NCBI RefSeq assembly: GCF_001888805.2
Contig: NZ_CP019113.1
Span: forward strand, 3,720,001 to 3,784,000
Length of the DNA stretch: 64,000 nt
Reading direction: 5' to 3'
Source: Enterobacter sp. SA187
GTDB taxonomy: Bacteria; Pseudomonadota; Gammaproteobacteria; Enterobacterales; Enterobacteriaceae
Of the stretch, positions 42,484-51,428 are shown one piece after another. A model generated the notes under the pieces. It was not told the DNA's origin. It was given only the letters and a program-made list of their open reading frames with translations, and did not search any database. Within the stretch, counting starts at the first letter, position 1. Each line of letters starts with the position of its first letter. Both the position numbers and the translations under genes were made by a program.

Positions 42484-43689
42484 ATGTCGTGGCAACAGTT
42501 CAAACAGGCCTGGTTAATCAAATTCTGGGCCCCCGCCCCTGCCGTTATCGCCGCAGGGATCCTCTCCACCTACTATTTTGGCATTACCGGCACCTTCTGG
42601 GCGGTCACCGGCGAATTCACCCGCTGGGGCGGTCAGCTGTTACAGCTGATGGGCGTACATGCCGAAGAGTGGGGTTACTACAAATTGATCCATCTGGAAG
42701 GGACACCGCTGACGCGTATCGACGGCATGATGATCATCGGCATGTTCGGCGGCTGCTTTGCCGCCGCGCTGTGGGCGAACAACGTTAAGCTGCGTATGCC
42801 GCGTAACCGCATCCGTATCGCGCAGGCCATTGTCGGCGGCATTATTGCCGGTTTCGGCGCGCGGCTGGCGATGGGCTGTAATCTGGCGGCTTTCTTCACC
42901 GGCATTCCGCAGTTCTCCCTGCACGCCTGGTTCTTCGCGCTGGCGACCGCTGTCGGCACCTGGTTTGGCGCGCGCGTCACCCTGCTGCCGGTCTTCCGCA
43001 TCCCGGTAAAAATGCAGAAAGTCTCCAGCGCCTCGCCGTTAACCCAGAAACCCGAGCAGGCGCGGCGTCGTTTTCGTCTTGGCATGCTGGTGTTTGTCGG
43101 CATGATCGGCTGGGCCTTGCTGACGGCGATGGATAAGCCAAAGCTGGGTCTCGCCATGCTGTTCGGCGTCGGCTTTGGCTTACTGATCGAGCGGGCGCAG
43201 ATCTGCTTTACCTCGGCGTTCCGCGATATGTGGATCACCGGCCGCACCCATCTGGCAAAAGCCATTGTGCTGGGGATGGCGGTCAGCGCCATCGGCATCT
43301 ACAGCTACACGCAACTGGGCGTCGAGCCGAAAATTATGTGGGCTGGTCCGAATGCGGTACTGGGCGGTCTGCTGTTCGGCTTTGGCATTGTGCTGGCGGG
43401 CGGCTGTGAAACCGGCTGGATGTACCGCGCGGTGGAAGGCCAGGTGCACTACTGGTGGGTGGGGGTTGGCAACGTGATCGGCTCCACGCTACTGGCGTAT
43501 TTCTGGGACGACCTGTCCGCGCCGCTGGCGACAAGCTGGGATAAGATCAACCTGCTTAACACCTTTGGTCCGCTGGGCGGGCTGCTGGTCACTTACGCCA
43601 TGCTGCTGGCGGCGTTCCTGCTGATGGTGGCCTGGGAAAAACAGTTCTTCAAACGGGCGGCGCGCGTCGCCATTAAGGAGCCAGCATGA
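42484..43689 (+). CDS. yedE: YedE, YeeE/YedE-type sulfur/selenium membrane transporter
   Basis: 401 residues, as E. coli YedE, with 9 or more membrane helices. Paired YeeE-type motifs with conserved Cys are visible: RLAMGCNLAAFFTG (about 122-135), RAQICFTSAFRD (about 238-249) and LAGGCETGWMYR (about 305-316). The family moves thiosulfate or other sulfur/selenium species; selenium metabolism is the usual guess for YedE. Its stop overlaps yedF by four bases. Confidence 0.94.
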   Translation: MSWQQFKQAWLIKFWAPAPAVIAAGILSTYYFGITGTFWAVTGEFTRWGGQLLQLMGVHAEEWGYYKLIHLEGTPLTRIDGMMIIGMFGGCFAAALWANNVKLRMPRNRIRIAQAIVGGIIAGFGARLAMGCNLAAFFTGIPQFSLHAWFFALATAVGTWFGARVTLLPVFRIPVKMQKVSSASPLTQKPEQARRRFRLGMLVFVGMIGWALLTAMDKPKLGLAMLFGVGFGLLIERAQICFTSAFRDMWITGRTHLAKAIVLGMAVSAIGIYSYTQLGVEPKIMWAGPNAVLGGLLFGFGIVLAGGCETGWMYRAVEGQVHYWWVGVGNVIGSTLLAYFWDDLSAPLATSWDKINLLNTFGPLGGLLVTYAMLLAAFLLMVAWEKQFFKRAARVAIKEPA

Positions 43690-43919
43690 AAGCTATCGTG
43701 CCTGATTATCGTCTCGATATGGTGGGCGAACCCTGCCCCTACCCGGCTGTCGCCACGCTGGAGGCGATGCCGCAGCTGAAAAAAGGCGAAATTCTGGAAG
43801 TGGTCAGCGACTGCCCGCAGTCGATCAATAACATTCCGCTGGATGCGCAAAACCACGGCTATACCGTGCTGGACATTCAGCAGGACGGGCCAACCATTCG
43901 CTATCTGATCCAGAAATAG
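43686..43919 (+). CDS. yedF: YedF, TusA-family sulfur carrier-like protein
   Basis: 77 residues, with the TusA/SirA motif MVGEPCPYPAVATLEAM (about 12-28) containing the CPxP Cys that carries sulfur or selenium. Overlap with yedE by ATGA-type four bases shows coupled expression: a membrane transporter and a soluble carrier for the same element. Confidence 0.95.
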   Translation: MKAIVPDYRLDMVGEPCPYPAVATLEAMPQLKKGEILEVVSDCPQSINNIPLDAQNHGYTVLDIQQDGPTIRYLIQK

Positions 43920-43930
43920 GGTTAAGTCTC

Positions 43931-43955
43931 CCTCCGCCTGACGGGAGGCGTTTTT
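43931..43955 (+). terminator. Terminator after yedEF
   Basis: CGCCT-GACGGG-AGGCG followed by TTTTT, 15 bases past the yedF stop. Confidence 0.8.
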
Positions 43956-43958
43956 CCA

Positions 43959-45218
43959 CTACAGACGGCTGAGATTGTCATCAATGCTGGCCTGAATATC
44001 CCGGAGCGTCTGAGGCGTTATCTCCCGCGCGAAACGGGCCTTCGCCCTGGCGGTGAAACCGCTGGCCACGTCAGCAAATCGGGTAATGAGCGCGCTGATT
44101 TGCTCAGCCGTTAATTCCGCCTCCTGCATACCCAGACGTTCGATCTGCTCGCGACGGATTGCCAGCGCCTCGCCCAGCACATCCATCTGATGATAGCCGC
44201 CGGGGCCGTCGCACCAGGTAACGTCATAAGCGGGAGCGAGCGTCCATTTTCCGGAGGCTGACATCAGATAAGCAAAGTTCTTCGGATGATCGTCACGGTT
44301 ATGAAAGATGATATTGAACAGGGCGCGTTCAAAAGCCCGCTGTTTTTCCCGCACATCGTTCGTACAAACTTGCGTGGCGCGCAGAAAGTTCACATAGTCC
44401 ATCGATCCGGCAAGCTGGTAATTCGCGCCAGTAAAAGCCGCCAGGCTTTGCATCGGCACACGCATACCGTTGTGGCGATCAAAGCGTCGGCTGCCAAAGG
44501 CCGCCTGCCCGCCCGGAAGGGAAAAATATTCGGTATCAGGGGTGTCGATGCCGCATTCGCGCAGGCATTCGGCATAGAGCATTTCGATGGCGCACACTTC
44601 CGGATGTTCACTGCGGGCCGGGAATTTGATCAGCCAGGGTTGCAGACCGTCCTGTTGCGCCGTGGTGAAAAGGCCGCTGGCGGCATTACGGTAGACCAGA
44701 GCTTTGGGTCGTGCGCCGTGGGGCGAGCCGCCCACTTGCAGCAGACGGGCCAGAAACTCCCCGCCTTCGCCGTCCAGCACGTCCTGCACTTCACTGGCAA
44801 GCTGCGCCAGCGGAATATCCACATCCGCCGATGTGGCCTCCGCCTGATGAGGCACAAAAGACATTGCACCCATGGCGTTATCACCAATCCAGGTCAGCCG
44901 CTCCAGCGGCCCAATGCGCGCGGCATTCAAACCGCGCTGCCTGAACAGACGATCCATCAGCAACATGCCCCAGCCATCCGGCAGTGAATCATAAACCGGG
45001 CCGGGTAATCCCAGTTGATGTGCAGGAAAGCCCTGCCGCAGCCGTTCGCCCTTAAGAGGCAAGGTCCAGGCCGACAGCTCAAGGCCGCGTGTCAGCGCCG
45101 CCTGACTGTATTCGAAAAAGATCACCGGACGGGCGCTCAGCGCCGTCGTGGTCGCCAGCGTCCCCCACAGCCAGCGTTCACCCCAGCCTTCATAGTAAAC
45201 ATCCACACGATCAGGCAT
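43959..45218 (-). CDS. HipA-family kinase, putative toxin
   Basis: 419 residues from MPDRVDVYYEGWGERW at 45218, with a GAGGAACGACC site. An N-terminal subdomain (about 1-100) contains FFEYSQAALTRG and LPDGWGMLLMDRL. The kinase core follows: GGSPHGARPKALV (about 172-184, P-loop-like), WLIKFPA (ATP lysine), HNRDDHPKNFAYLM (catalytic loop Asp/Asn, about 314-327), and LAPAYDVTW (metal-binding Asp, about 336-344). HipA kinases phosphorylate aminoacyl-tRNA synthetases and arrest growth. The start overlaps the antitoxin gene by 8 bases. The pair replaces the yedK/yedL stretch of E. coli. Confidence 0.85.
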   Translation of the reverse strand: MPDRVDVYYEGWGERWLWGTLATTTALSARPVIFFEYSQAALTRGLELSAWTLPLKGERLRQGFPAHQLGLPGPVYDSLPDGWGMLLMDRLFRQRGLNAARIGPLERLTWIGDNAMGAMSFVPHQAEATSADVDIPLAQLASEVQDVLDGEGGEFLARLLQVGGSPHGARPKALVYRNAASGLFTTAQQDGLQPWLIKFPARSEHPEVCAIEMLYAECLRECGIDTPDTEYFSLPGGQAAFGSRRFDRHNGMRVPMQSLAAFTGANYQLAGSMDYVNFLRATQVCTNDVREKQRAFERALFNIIFHNRDDHPKNFAYLMSASGKWTLAPAYDVTWCDGPGGYHQMDVLGEALAIRREQIERLGMQEAELTAEQISALITRFADVASGFTARAKARFAREITPQTLRDIQASIDDNLSRL

Positions 45219-45528
45219 GGTCGTTCCTCTTTTTGATGCGCTGGCGGCTGGTGCTTTCTTCGTAACGGCGTAAATCGTCCAGCGTGGTAAGCTGCGGTTT
45301 GAAAAGTTCTTCCAGCTCTTTACCCCGGCCAAGCACCATCGCGATACGCACCACGCTTTCAAAGGCGATATTACGCCCTGCTTCCATATTAGAAACCGTG
45401 TTGACGCTCACGCCTGCCCTGCCAGCCAGTTCGGCCTGGGTCATTTGTTGCGCGATACGCATTTGCCGTAAGCGCTCGCAGAGCAACTTAACGATCTCGT
45501 CGGGTTTGCTGAAGGTAAAGTCAATCAT
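45211..45528 (-). CDS. HipB-like XRE-type antitoxin
   Basis: 105 residues. A helix-turn-helix (RLRQMRIAQQMTQAELAGRAGVSVNTVSNME, about 20-50) of the XRE/Cro type, then an acidic/charged tail ending SRQRIKKRNDHA. It precedes and overlaps the HipA-like gene, the usual antitoxin-first order. It would neutralise the kinase and repress the promoter upstream of 45528. Confidence 0.85.
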   Translation of the reverse strand: MIDFTFSKPDEIVKLLCERLRQMRIAQQMTQAELAGRAGVSVNTVSNMEAGRNIAFESVVRIAMVLGRGKELEELFKPQLTTLDDLRRYEESTSRQRIKKRNDHA

Positions 45529-45620
45529 GTTATCGGTTACCGCCTGAGGTTGCGCTTAACTGAAAACATTATAGGAAATGAGCGGGAGGAGAGGTAGGAA
45601 ATAATACCCAATAAAAAAGA

Positions 45621-45645
45621 TTTACAGGCATAATACGCCTGTAAA
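45621..45645 (-). terminator. Terminator after fliE
   Basis: TTTACAGGC-ATAATAC-GCCTGTAAA, 9-base stem, followed on the minus strand by TCTTTTTTATT, 33 bases past the fliE stop. Confidence 0.8.
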
Positions 45646-45677
45646 CCCCAATAAATAAGAATTATAAAAGCGGTGAA

Positions 45678-45989
45678 CTACACCTGCATCGACATCACGT
45701 CCTGATAGGCGGCAACCAGTTTGTTACGCACCTGAATGCCCATTTGCAGGGACACGGACGATTTTTGCAGATCGGTCATCACGTCGTTCAGCGCCACGCC
45801 GGGTTCACCGAGGGTGAATTTCTCAGCCTGGGTGCGCGCCGCGTTTTGCGTATCGCTGATGCGATCCAGTGCCGCATGCAGCTGTCCGGCGAAGCTCACC
45901 GTCGGTTCGCTTTGCATACTTTGATTCTTCGCGATCCCCGCCGTTGCCTGCAACTGGCTGATGACCCCTTCAATACCCTGTACTGACAT
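45678..45989 (-). CDS. fliE: Flagellar hook-basal body adaptor FliE
   Basis: 103 residues (E. coli 104). It joins the MS ring to the rod and is an early export substrate. MSVQGIEGVISQLQATA at 45989 is the conserved start; the 46004 start adds residues not seen in the family. The C-terminal helix ends MGIQVRNKLVAAYQDVMSMQV, matching rod-type sequences. Single gene, divergent from fliF. Confidence 0.95.
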   Translation of the reverse strand: MSVQGIEGVISQLQATAGIAKNQSMQSEPTVSFAGQLHAALDRISDTQNAARTQAEKFTLGEPGVALNDVMTDLQKSSVSLQMGIQVRNKLVAAYQDVMSMQV

Positions 45990-46216
45990 GGTTTTACCCC
46001 ACATGATTTGATACCAGGTAAGACTAACAGCTTGTCAATAAGATAAAGGCGGCAAATAGCGATAAAAAACCAGGTTATTTGACCCATAGAAAATTCCGAA
46101 TCATCAAATAATGACTCCGCCATCAACATGGAACTTTTGTCGTGTTTGCCGACCCGGGAGTCTGTTTTGCTTCATTACACGAATAACGCCGTCCGCCCAG
46201 AGTTAAGAGGTGCGCA
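45990..46216. promoter_or_regulatory. fliE-fliF divergent promoter region
   Basis: 227 bases between the divergent fliE and fliF. By analogy it should carry FlhD4C2-dependent class 2 promoters for both. I could not assign FlhDC boxes with confidence; no other gene is seen. Confidence 0.4.
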
Positions 46217-47902
46217 ATGAGTGCGACTGCAACGACTGCATCACAAAATAAATCTCTCGAGTGGATGAACCGCCTGCGCGCGAACCCCAAAATCCCTTTA
46301 ATGGTGGCGGGCGCTGCGGCTGTGGCCATCATCGTCGCCATGGTGCTGTGGGCGAAACAGCCGGATTACCGCACGCTGTACAGCAACTTATCCGATCAGG
46401 ATGGGGGCGCGATCGTCACCCAACTGACGCAAATGAACATCCCCTATCGCTTCTCTGAAACCGGCGGTGCGCTGGAAGTCCCCGCGGACAAAGTGCATGA
46501 ACTGCGCCTGCGCCTGGCTCAGCAGGGCCTGCCGAAAGGCGGCGCGGTCGGTTTTGAACTGCTCGATCAGGAAAAATTCGGCATCAGCCAGTTCAGCGAG
46601 CAGGTGAACTACCAGCGCGCGCTGGAAGGCGAGCTGGCGCGGACTATCGAAACCCTCGGTCCGGTCAAAGTCGCCCGTGTGCATCTGGCGATGCCGAAAC
46701 CGTCGCTGTTCGTGCGCGAGCAAAAATCCCCGTCCGCTTCCGTGACCGTGAATCTCGAACCGGGCCGCGCGATGGACGAAGGTCAGATCAGCGCCGTGGT
46801 GCATCTGGTCTCCAGCGCCGTCGCCGGACTGCCGCCGGGCAACGTCACCCTGGTGGATCAGGCCGGCCATCTGCTGACGCAATCCAACACCAGCGGTCGT
46901 GATCTGAATGATGCCCAGCTGAAATACGCCGGTGATGTCGAAGGCCGCATTCAGCGCCGCATCGAAGCTATCCTCTCGCCGATCGTGGGTAATGGTAACG
47001 TCCATGCTCAGGTTACCGCGCAGATTGATTTTGCCAATAAAGAGCAGACGGAAGAAAACTACCGTCCGAACGGCGACGCGGCGCAGGCCGTACTGCGTTC
47101 CCGTCAGATCAATGAAACCGAACAGTCCGGCGGCAGCGCCGGTGGCGTGCCGGGCGCGCTCTCAAACCAGCCTGCCCCGGCCAATACCGCACCGATCACC
47201 ACGCCTGCGGCGAATAATCAGCAGAACGGTCAGCAGAATCAGAACGCGCAGCAGACCTCCACGGCAGCCAGCAGCGGCCCGCGTAACAGCTCGCGTAATG
47301 AAACCACGAACTACGAAGTGGATCGTACTATCCGCCACACCAAGATGAACGTCGGCGATGTCCAGCGTCTGTCGGTGGCTGTTGTCGTGAACTATCGCCA
47401 GCTGGCCGACGGCAAACCGCTGCCGCTGACTGCCGATCAGTTAAAACAGATTGAGAACCTGACCCGCGAAGCCATGGGCTACTCGGAAACCCGTGGCGAC
47501 AGCCTGAACGTGGTCAACTCCCAGTTCAATGCCACCGATGATGGCCTGGCGGAACCGCCGTTCTGGAAGCAGCCATGGTTTATCGACCAGATGCTGTCTG
47601 CCGGTCGCTGGTTACTGGTGCTGATTGTGGCGTGGATCCTGTGGCGTAAAGCGATTCGTCCGCAGCTGACCCGCCGCGCAGAAGAAGTGAAAGCAGCCCA
47701 GGAAGCGACGCAGAATCGTCAGGAAATCGAAGAATCAGTTGAAGTACGCCTGAGCAAAGATGAGCAGATCCAGCAGCGCCGCGCTAACCAGCGCATGGGC
47801 GTGGAAGTCCTCAGTCAGCGTATTCGCGAAATGTCAGATAACGATCCGCGCGTCGTGGCGCTGGTCATTCGCCAGTGGATGAGTAACGAAGAACATGAGT
47901 AA
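46217..47902 (+). CDS. fliF: Flagellar MS-ring protein FliF
   Basis: 561 residues (E. coli 552). It forms the inner-membrane MS ring that mounts the rotor. N-terminal helix about 26-44 and C-terminal helix about 453-472, with ring-building motifs between (QGLPKGGAVGFELLDQEKFG, GNGNVHAQVTAQIDFANKE). A Gln/Asn-rich linker lies at about 325-350. The C-terminus VVALVIRQWMSNEEHE binds FliG. Overlaps fliG by 8 bases. First gene of fliFGHIJK. Confidence 0.97.
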   Translation: MSATATTASQNKSLEWMNRLRANPKIPLMVAGAAAVAIIVAMVLWAKQPDYRTLYSNLSDQDGGAIVTQLTQMNIPYRFSETGGALEVPADKVHELRLRLAQQGLPKGGAVGFELLDQEKFGISQFSEQVNYQRALEGELARTIETLGPVKVARVHLAMPKPSLFVREQKSPSASVTVNLEPGRAMDEGQISAVVHLVSSAVAGLPPGNVTLVDQAGHLLTQSNTSGRDLNDAQLKYAGDVEGRIQRRIEAILSPIVGNGNVHAQVTAQIDFANKEQTEENYRPNGDAAQAVLRSRQINETEQSGGSAGGVPGALSNQPAPANTAPITTPAANNQQNGQQNQNAQQTSTAASSGPRNSSRNETTNYEVDRTIRHTKMNVGDVQRLSVAVVVNYRQLADGKPLPLTADQLKQIENLTREAMGYSETRGDSLNVVNSQFNATDDGLAEPPFWKQPWFIDQMLSAGRWLLVLIVAWILWRKAIRPQLTRRAEEVKAAQEATQNRQEIEESVEVRLSKDEQIQQRRANQRMGVEVLSQRIREMSDNDPRVVALVIRQWMSNEEHE

Positions 47903-48890
47903 CCTTACCGGAACTGAGAAAAGCGTCATTCTGTTGATGACGATTGGCGAAGACCGCGCGGCGGAGGTGTTCAAGCACCTCTCCACCCGTGAGGTGCAAC
48001 ATCTGAGTACCGCCATGGCGGGTGTGCGTCAGATCTCCAACAAACAGCTGACCGATGTGTTACAGGAGTTTGAGCAGGAAGCCGAGCAGTTTGCGGCGCT
48101 CAACATCAACGCCAACGATTATCTGCGTTCCGTGCTGATCAAGGCGCTGGGCGAAGAGCGTGCTTCCAGCCTGCTGGAAGATATTCTCGAAACCCGCGAC
48201 ACCTCCAGCGGTATCGAAACGCTCAACTTTATGGAGCCGCAGACCGCCGCCGACCTTATCCGCGACGAGCATCCGCAGATCATCGCCACCATCCTGGTGC
48301 ACCTCAAACGCGGCCAGGCAGCGGATATTCTGGCGCTGTTCGACGAGCGTATGCGTCACGATGTGATGCTGCGTATTGCCACCTTCGGCGGTGTCCAGCC
48401 AGCCGCGCTGGCAGAACTGACGGAAGTGCTCAACAGCCTGCTCGACGGCCAGAACCTCAAGCGCAGCAAAATGGGCGGCGTGAGAACGGCGGCCGAAATT
48501 ATCAACCTGATGAAAACGCAGCAGGAAGAAGCGGTTATTACCGCGGTGCGCGAATTTGACGGCGAGCTGGCGCAGAAAATTATCGACGAGATGTTCCTGT
48601 TCGAAAACCTGGCGGAAGTGGACGATCGCAGCATCCAGCGCCTGTTGCAGGAAGTGGATTCCGAGTCGCTGCTGATCGCCCTGAAAGGTGCCGAACAGCC
48701 GCTGCGCGAGAAATTCCTGCGCAACATGTCGCAACGTGCGGCAGATATTCTGCGCGACGACCTCGCCAACCGTGGTCCGGTGCGTCTGTCTCAGGTGGAA
48801 AACGAACAGAAAGCCATCCTGCTTATTGTGCGTCGTCTGGCGGAAACCGGCGAGATGGTAATTGGCAGCGGCGAGGATACCTATGTCTAA
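47895..48890 (+). CDS. fliG: Flagellar motor switch protein FliG
   Basis: 331 residues, as in E. coli. N-terminal FliF-binding part MSNLTGTEKSVILLMTIGED; middle EHPQIIATILVHLK; C-terminal torque helix FLRNMSQRAADILRDDLANR (about 281-300) bearing the charged residues that meet MotA. It is the rotor component that generates torque and reverses rotation. Overlaps both neighbours by 8 bases. Confidence 0.97.
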   Translation: MSNLTGTEKSVILLMTIGEDRAAEVFKHLSTREVQHLSTAMAGVRQISNKQLTDVLQEFEQEAEQFAALNINANDYLRSVLIKALGEERASSLLEDILETRDTSSGIETLNFMEPQTAADLIRDEHPQIIATILVHLKRGQAADILALFDERMRHDVMLRIATFGGVQPAALAELTEVLNSLLDGQNLKRSKMGGVRTAAEIINLMKTQQEEAVITAVREFDGELAQKIIDEMFLFENLAEVDDRSIQRLLQEVDSESLLIALKGAEQPLREKFLRNMSQRAADILRDDLANRGPVRLSQVENEQKAILLIVRRLAETGEMVIGSGEDTYV

Positions 48891-49596
48891 CGAACTGCCA
48901 TGGAAAGTCTGGAAGCCGGAAGATCTGGCGATGCCGTTATCCGAATTCGTGCCCGCCACCGTGCGTGCTGACGCGAAAGAGGATGACGAGGACGTCGTCG
49001 AAGAAGAGATCTCCGAGGAGCAGAAACGTCAGCAACAGCTGGCGCAGATGCAGATGCAGGCCCATGAGCAGGGATATAACGCCGGTCTGGCAGAAGGCCG
49101 CAAGATCGGTCAGGAACAAGGTTATAAAGAAGGCCTCGCCCAGGGCCAGGAGCAGGGACTGGCGCAGGCCCATCAGCAACAGGCCCCGCTGCATGCCCGC
49201 ATGCAGCAACTGGTCAGCGAATTCCAGTACACCCTTGATGCGCTCGACAGTGTGATCGCCTCCCGTCTGATGCAGATGGCGCTGGAAGCCGCGCGTCAGG
49301 TGATCGGCCAGACCGCCTGTGTGGATAACAACGCGCTGATCAAACAGATCCAGACGCTGTTGCAGCAGGAGCCGCTGTTCAGCGGTAAACCACAGCTGCG
49401 CGTGCACCCGGATGATTTACAGCGTGTTGAAGAGATGCTGGGCGCCACGCTCAACCTGCACGGCTGGCGTTTGCGCGCCGATCCGACCCTGCACCCTGGC
49501 GGCTGCAAAGTCTCTGCCGATGAGGGCGATCTGGATGCCAGCGTGGCGACGCGCTGGCAGGAACTGTGCCGCCTTGCGGCGCCGGGAGTTGTCTGA
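48883..49596 (+). CDS. fliH: Flagellar export apparatus protein FliH
   Basis: 237 residues from MSNELPWKVWKPEDLAMPLS, the conserved start; an earlier frame start at 48862 lies within fliG. An acidic stretch (about 26-45) is followed by a Gln/Gly-repeat helix (GLAEGRKIGQEQGYKEGLAQ, about 67-86) and a V-ATPase E/G-like C-terminal domain. It holds FliI inactive and docks it at the export gate. Confidence 0.95.
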   Translation: MSNELPWKVWKPEDLAMPLSEFVPATVRADAKEDDEDVVEEEISEEQKRQQQLAQMQMQAHEQGYNAGLAEGRKIGQEQGYKEGLAQGQEQGLAQAHQQQAPLHARMQQLVSEFQYTLDALDSVIASRLMQMALEAARQVIGQTACVDNNALIKQIQTLLQQEPLFSGKPQLRVHPDDLQRVEEMLGATLNLHGWRLRADPTLHPGGCKVSADEGDLDASVATRWQELCRLAAPGVV

Positions 49597-50966
49597 TGAC
49601 CGCACGCCTGACCCGCTGGCTGAACACGCTGGATAATTTTGAAAGCAAAATGGCGCAACTGCCTGGCGTGCGCCGTTATGGTCGTCTGACCCGCGCCACC
49701 GGTCTGGTGCTGGAAGCCACCGGCCTGCAACTGCCGCTGGGCGCGACCTGCATTATTGAGCGTCAGGACGGGAACGAAACCCGCGAAGTGGAAAGCGAAG
49801 TGGTCGGTTTTAACGGCCAGCGCCTGTTCCTGATGCCGCTGGAAGAAGTTGAAGGCATCCTGCCCGGCGCCCGCGTGTATGCGCGTAACGCCAGCGGCGA
49901 TGGCCTGCACAGTGGTAAACAGTTACCCCTCGGCCCGGCGCTGCTCGGGCGCGTGCTGGACGGCAGCGGTAAACCGCTTGACGGTCTGCCCGCCCCGGAC
50001 ACCACCGAAACCGGCGCGCTGATCACCCAGCCGTTCAACCCGCTGCAACGTACCGCTATTGAACACGTACTGGATACCGGCGTGCGCCCGATCAACGCCC
50101 TGTTAACCGTGGGCCGTGGTCAGCGTATGGGGCTGTTTGCCGGTTCCGGCGTGGGTAAATCCGTGCTGCTCGGCATGATGGCCCGTTATACCCAGGCCGA
50201 TGTGATCGTCGTCGGGCTTATCGGCGAACGTGGTCGCGAAGTGAAAGATTTTATCGAGAACATTCTCGGTGCCGACGGTCGTGCGCGTTCGGTAGTGATC
50301 GCCGCCCCCGCTGACGTCTCTCCCCTTTTGCGTATGCAGGGGGCAGCCTATGCCACGCGCATTGCGGAAGATTTCCGCGATCGCGGTCAGCATGTGCTGC
50401 TGATTATGGATTCCCTGACCCGTTACGCCATGGCGCAGCGTGAGATCGCGCTGGCGATTGGCGAGCCGCCCGCCACCAAAGGCTATCCGCCGTCGGTGTT
50501 TGCCAAACTTCCGGCGCTGGTGGAACGCGCGGGTAACGGCATCCACGGCGGCGGCTCGGTCACGGCCTTTTATACCGTATTGACCGAGGGCGACGATCAG
50601 CAGGATCCGATCGCCGACTCGGCGCGCGCCATCCTTGACGGCCATATCGTGCTGTCGCGCCGTCTGGCGGAAGCGGGCCACTATCCGGCCATTGATATTG
50701 AAGCCTCCATCAGCCGTGCCATGACCGCGCTGATTTCTGAACAGCATTACGCCAAAGTGCGCACCTTTAAACAGTTACTGTCGAGCTTCCAGCGTAACCG
50801 CGATCTGGTCAGCGTGGGGGCCTATGCGCGCGGCAGCGATCCGATGCTGGATAAAGCCATCGCCCTGTGGCCGCAGCTTGAAGCTTTCCTGCAACAGGGC
50901 ATTTTTGAACGTGCCGGCTGGGAAGATTCGATTCAGGCGCTGGATCTGATTTTCCCGTCAGCATAA
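49596..50966 (+). CDS. fliI: Flagellum-specific ATPase FliI
   Basis: 456 residues (E. coli 457). F1-beta-like hexameric ATPase of type III export. Walker A FAGSGVGKSVLL (about 180-191), GLIGERGREVKDFI, Walker B VLLIMDSLTRYAMAQRE. Starts MTARLTRWLNTLDN; TGATG overlap with fliH by one base. Confidence 0.97.
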   Translation: MTARLTRWLNTLDNFESKMAQLPGVRRYGRLTRATGLVLEATGLQLPLGATCIIERQDGNETREVESEVVGFNGQRLFLMPLEEVEGILPGARVYARNASGDGLHSGKQLPLGPALLGRVLDGSGKPLDGLPAPDTTETGALITQPFNPLQRTAIEHVLDTGVRPINALLTVGRGQRMGLFAGSGVGKSVLLGMMARYTQADVIVVGLIGERGREVKDFIENILGADGRARSVVIAAPADVSPLLRMQGAAYATRIAEDFRDRGQHVLLIMDSLTRYAMAQREIALAIGEPPATKGYPPSVFAKLPALVERAGNGIHGGGSVTAFYTVLTEGDDQQDPIADSARAILDGHIVLSRRLAEAGHYPAIDIEASISRAMTALISEQHYAKVRTFKQLLSSFQRNRDLVSVGAYARGSDPMLDKAIALWPQLEAFLQQGIFERAGWEDSIQALDLIFPSA

Positions 50967-50984
50967 GCAACGTGAGGTTCCTTT

Positions 50985-51428
50985 ATGACGCAACATAGCG
51001 CATTAGCGACGCTAAAGGATCTGGCAGAAAAAGAAGTCGAGGACGCCGCCATTACCCTCGGGGATATGCGTCGCGCCTGCCAGCAGGCGGAAGAGCAGCT
51101 CAACATGCTGATGGATTACCAGAACGAGTACCGTAATAACCTCAACGTTGACATGACCCAGGGCATCGGCAGTCAGCGCTGGCAGAACTACCAGCAGTTT
51201 ATTTCGACATTAGAAAAAGCCATCGAACAGCACCGTCTCCAGCTGACGCAGTGGGCCAATAAAGTGGATCAGGCGTTAACCTGCTGGCGTGAAAAAAAAC
51301 AGCGGTTGCAGGCGTGGCAAACCTTACAGGATCGGCAATCCGCTTCAGCATTGCTGGCGGAAAACCGGCTTGACCAGAAAAAAATGGACGAGTTTGCGCA
51401 GCGCGCATCATTGAGGAAAATTGAATGA
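50985..51428 (+). CDS. fliJ: Flagellar export chaperone FliJ
   Basis: 147 residues, as in E. coli. Long antiparallel coiled coil like the gamma subunit of F1; it links FliI to FlhA and recycles chaperones. Contains LNVDMTQGIGSQRWQNYQQF (about 53-72) typical of FliJ. Ends with a four-base overlap with fliK. Confidence 0.95.
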   Translation: MTQHSALATLKDLAEKEVEDAAITLGDMRRACQQAEEQLNMLMDYQNEYRNNLNVDMTQGIGSQRWQNYQQFISTLEKAIEQHRLQLTQWANKVDQALTCWREKKQRLQAWQTLQDRQSASALLAENRLDQKKMDEFAQRASLRKIE

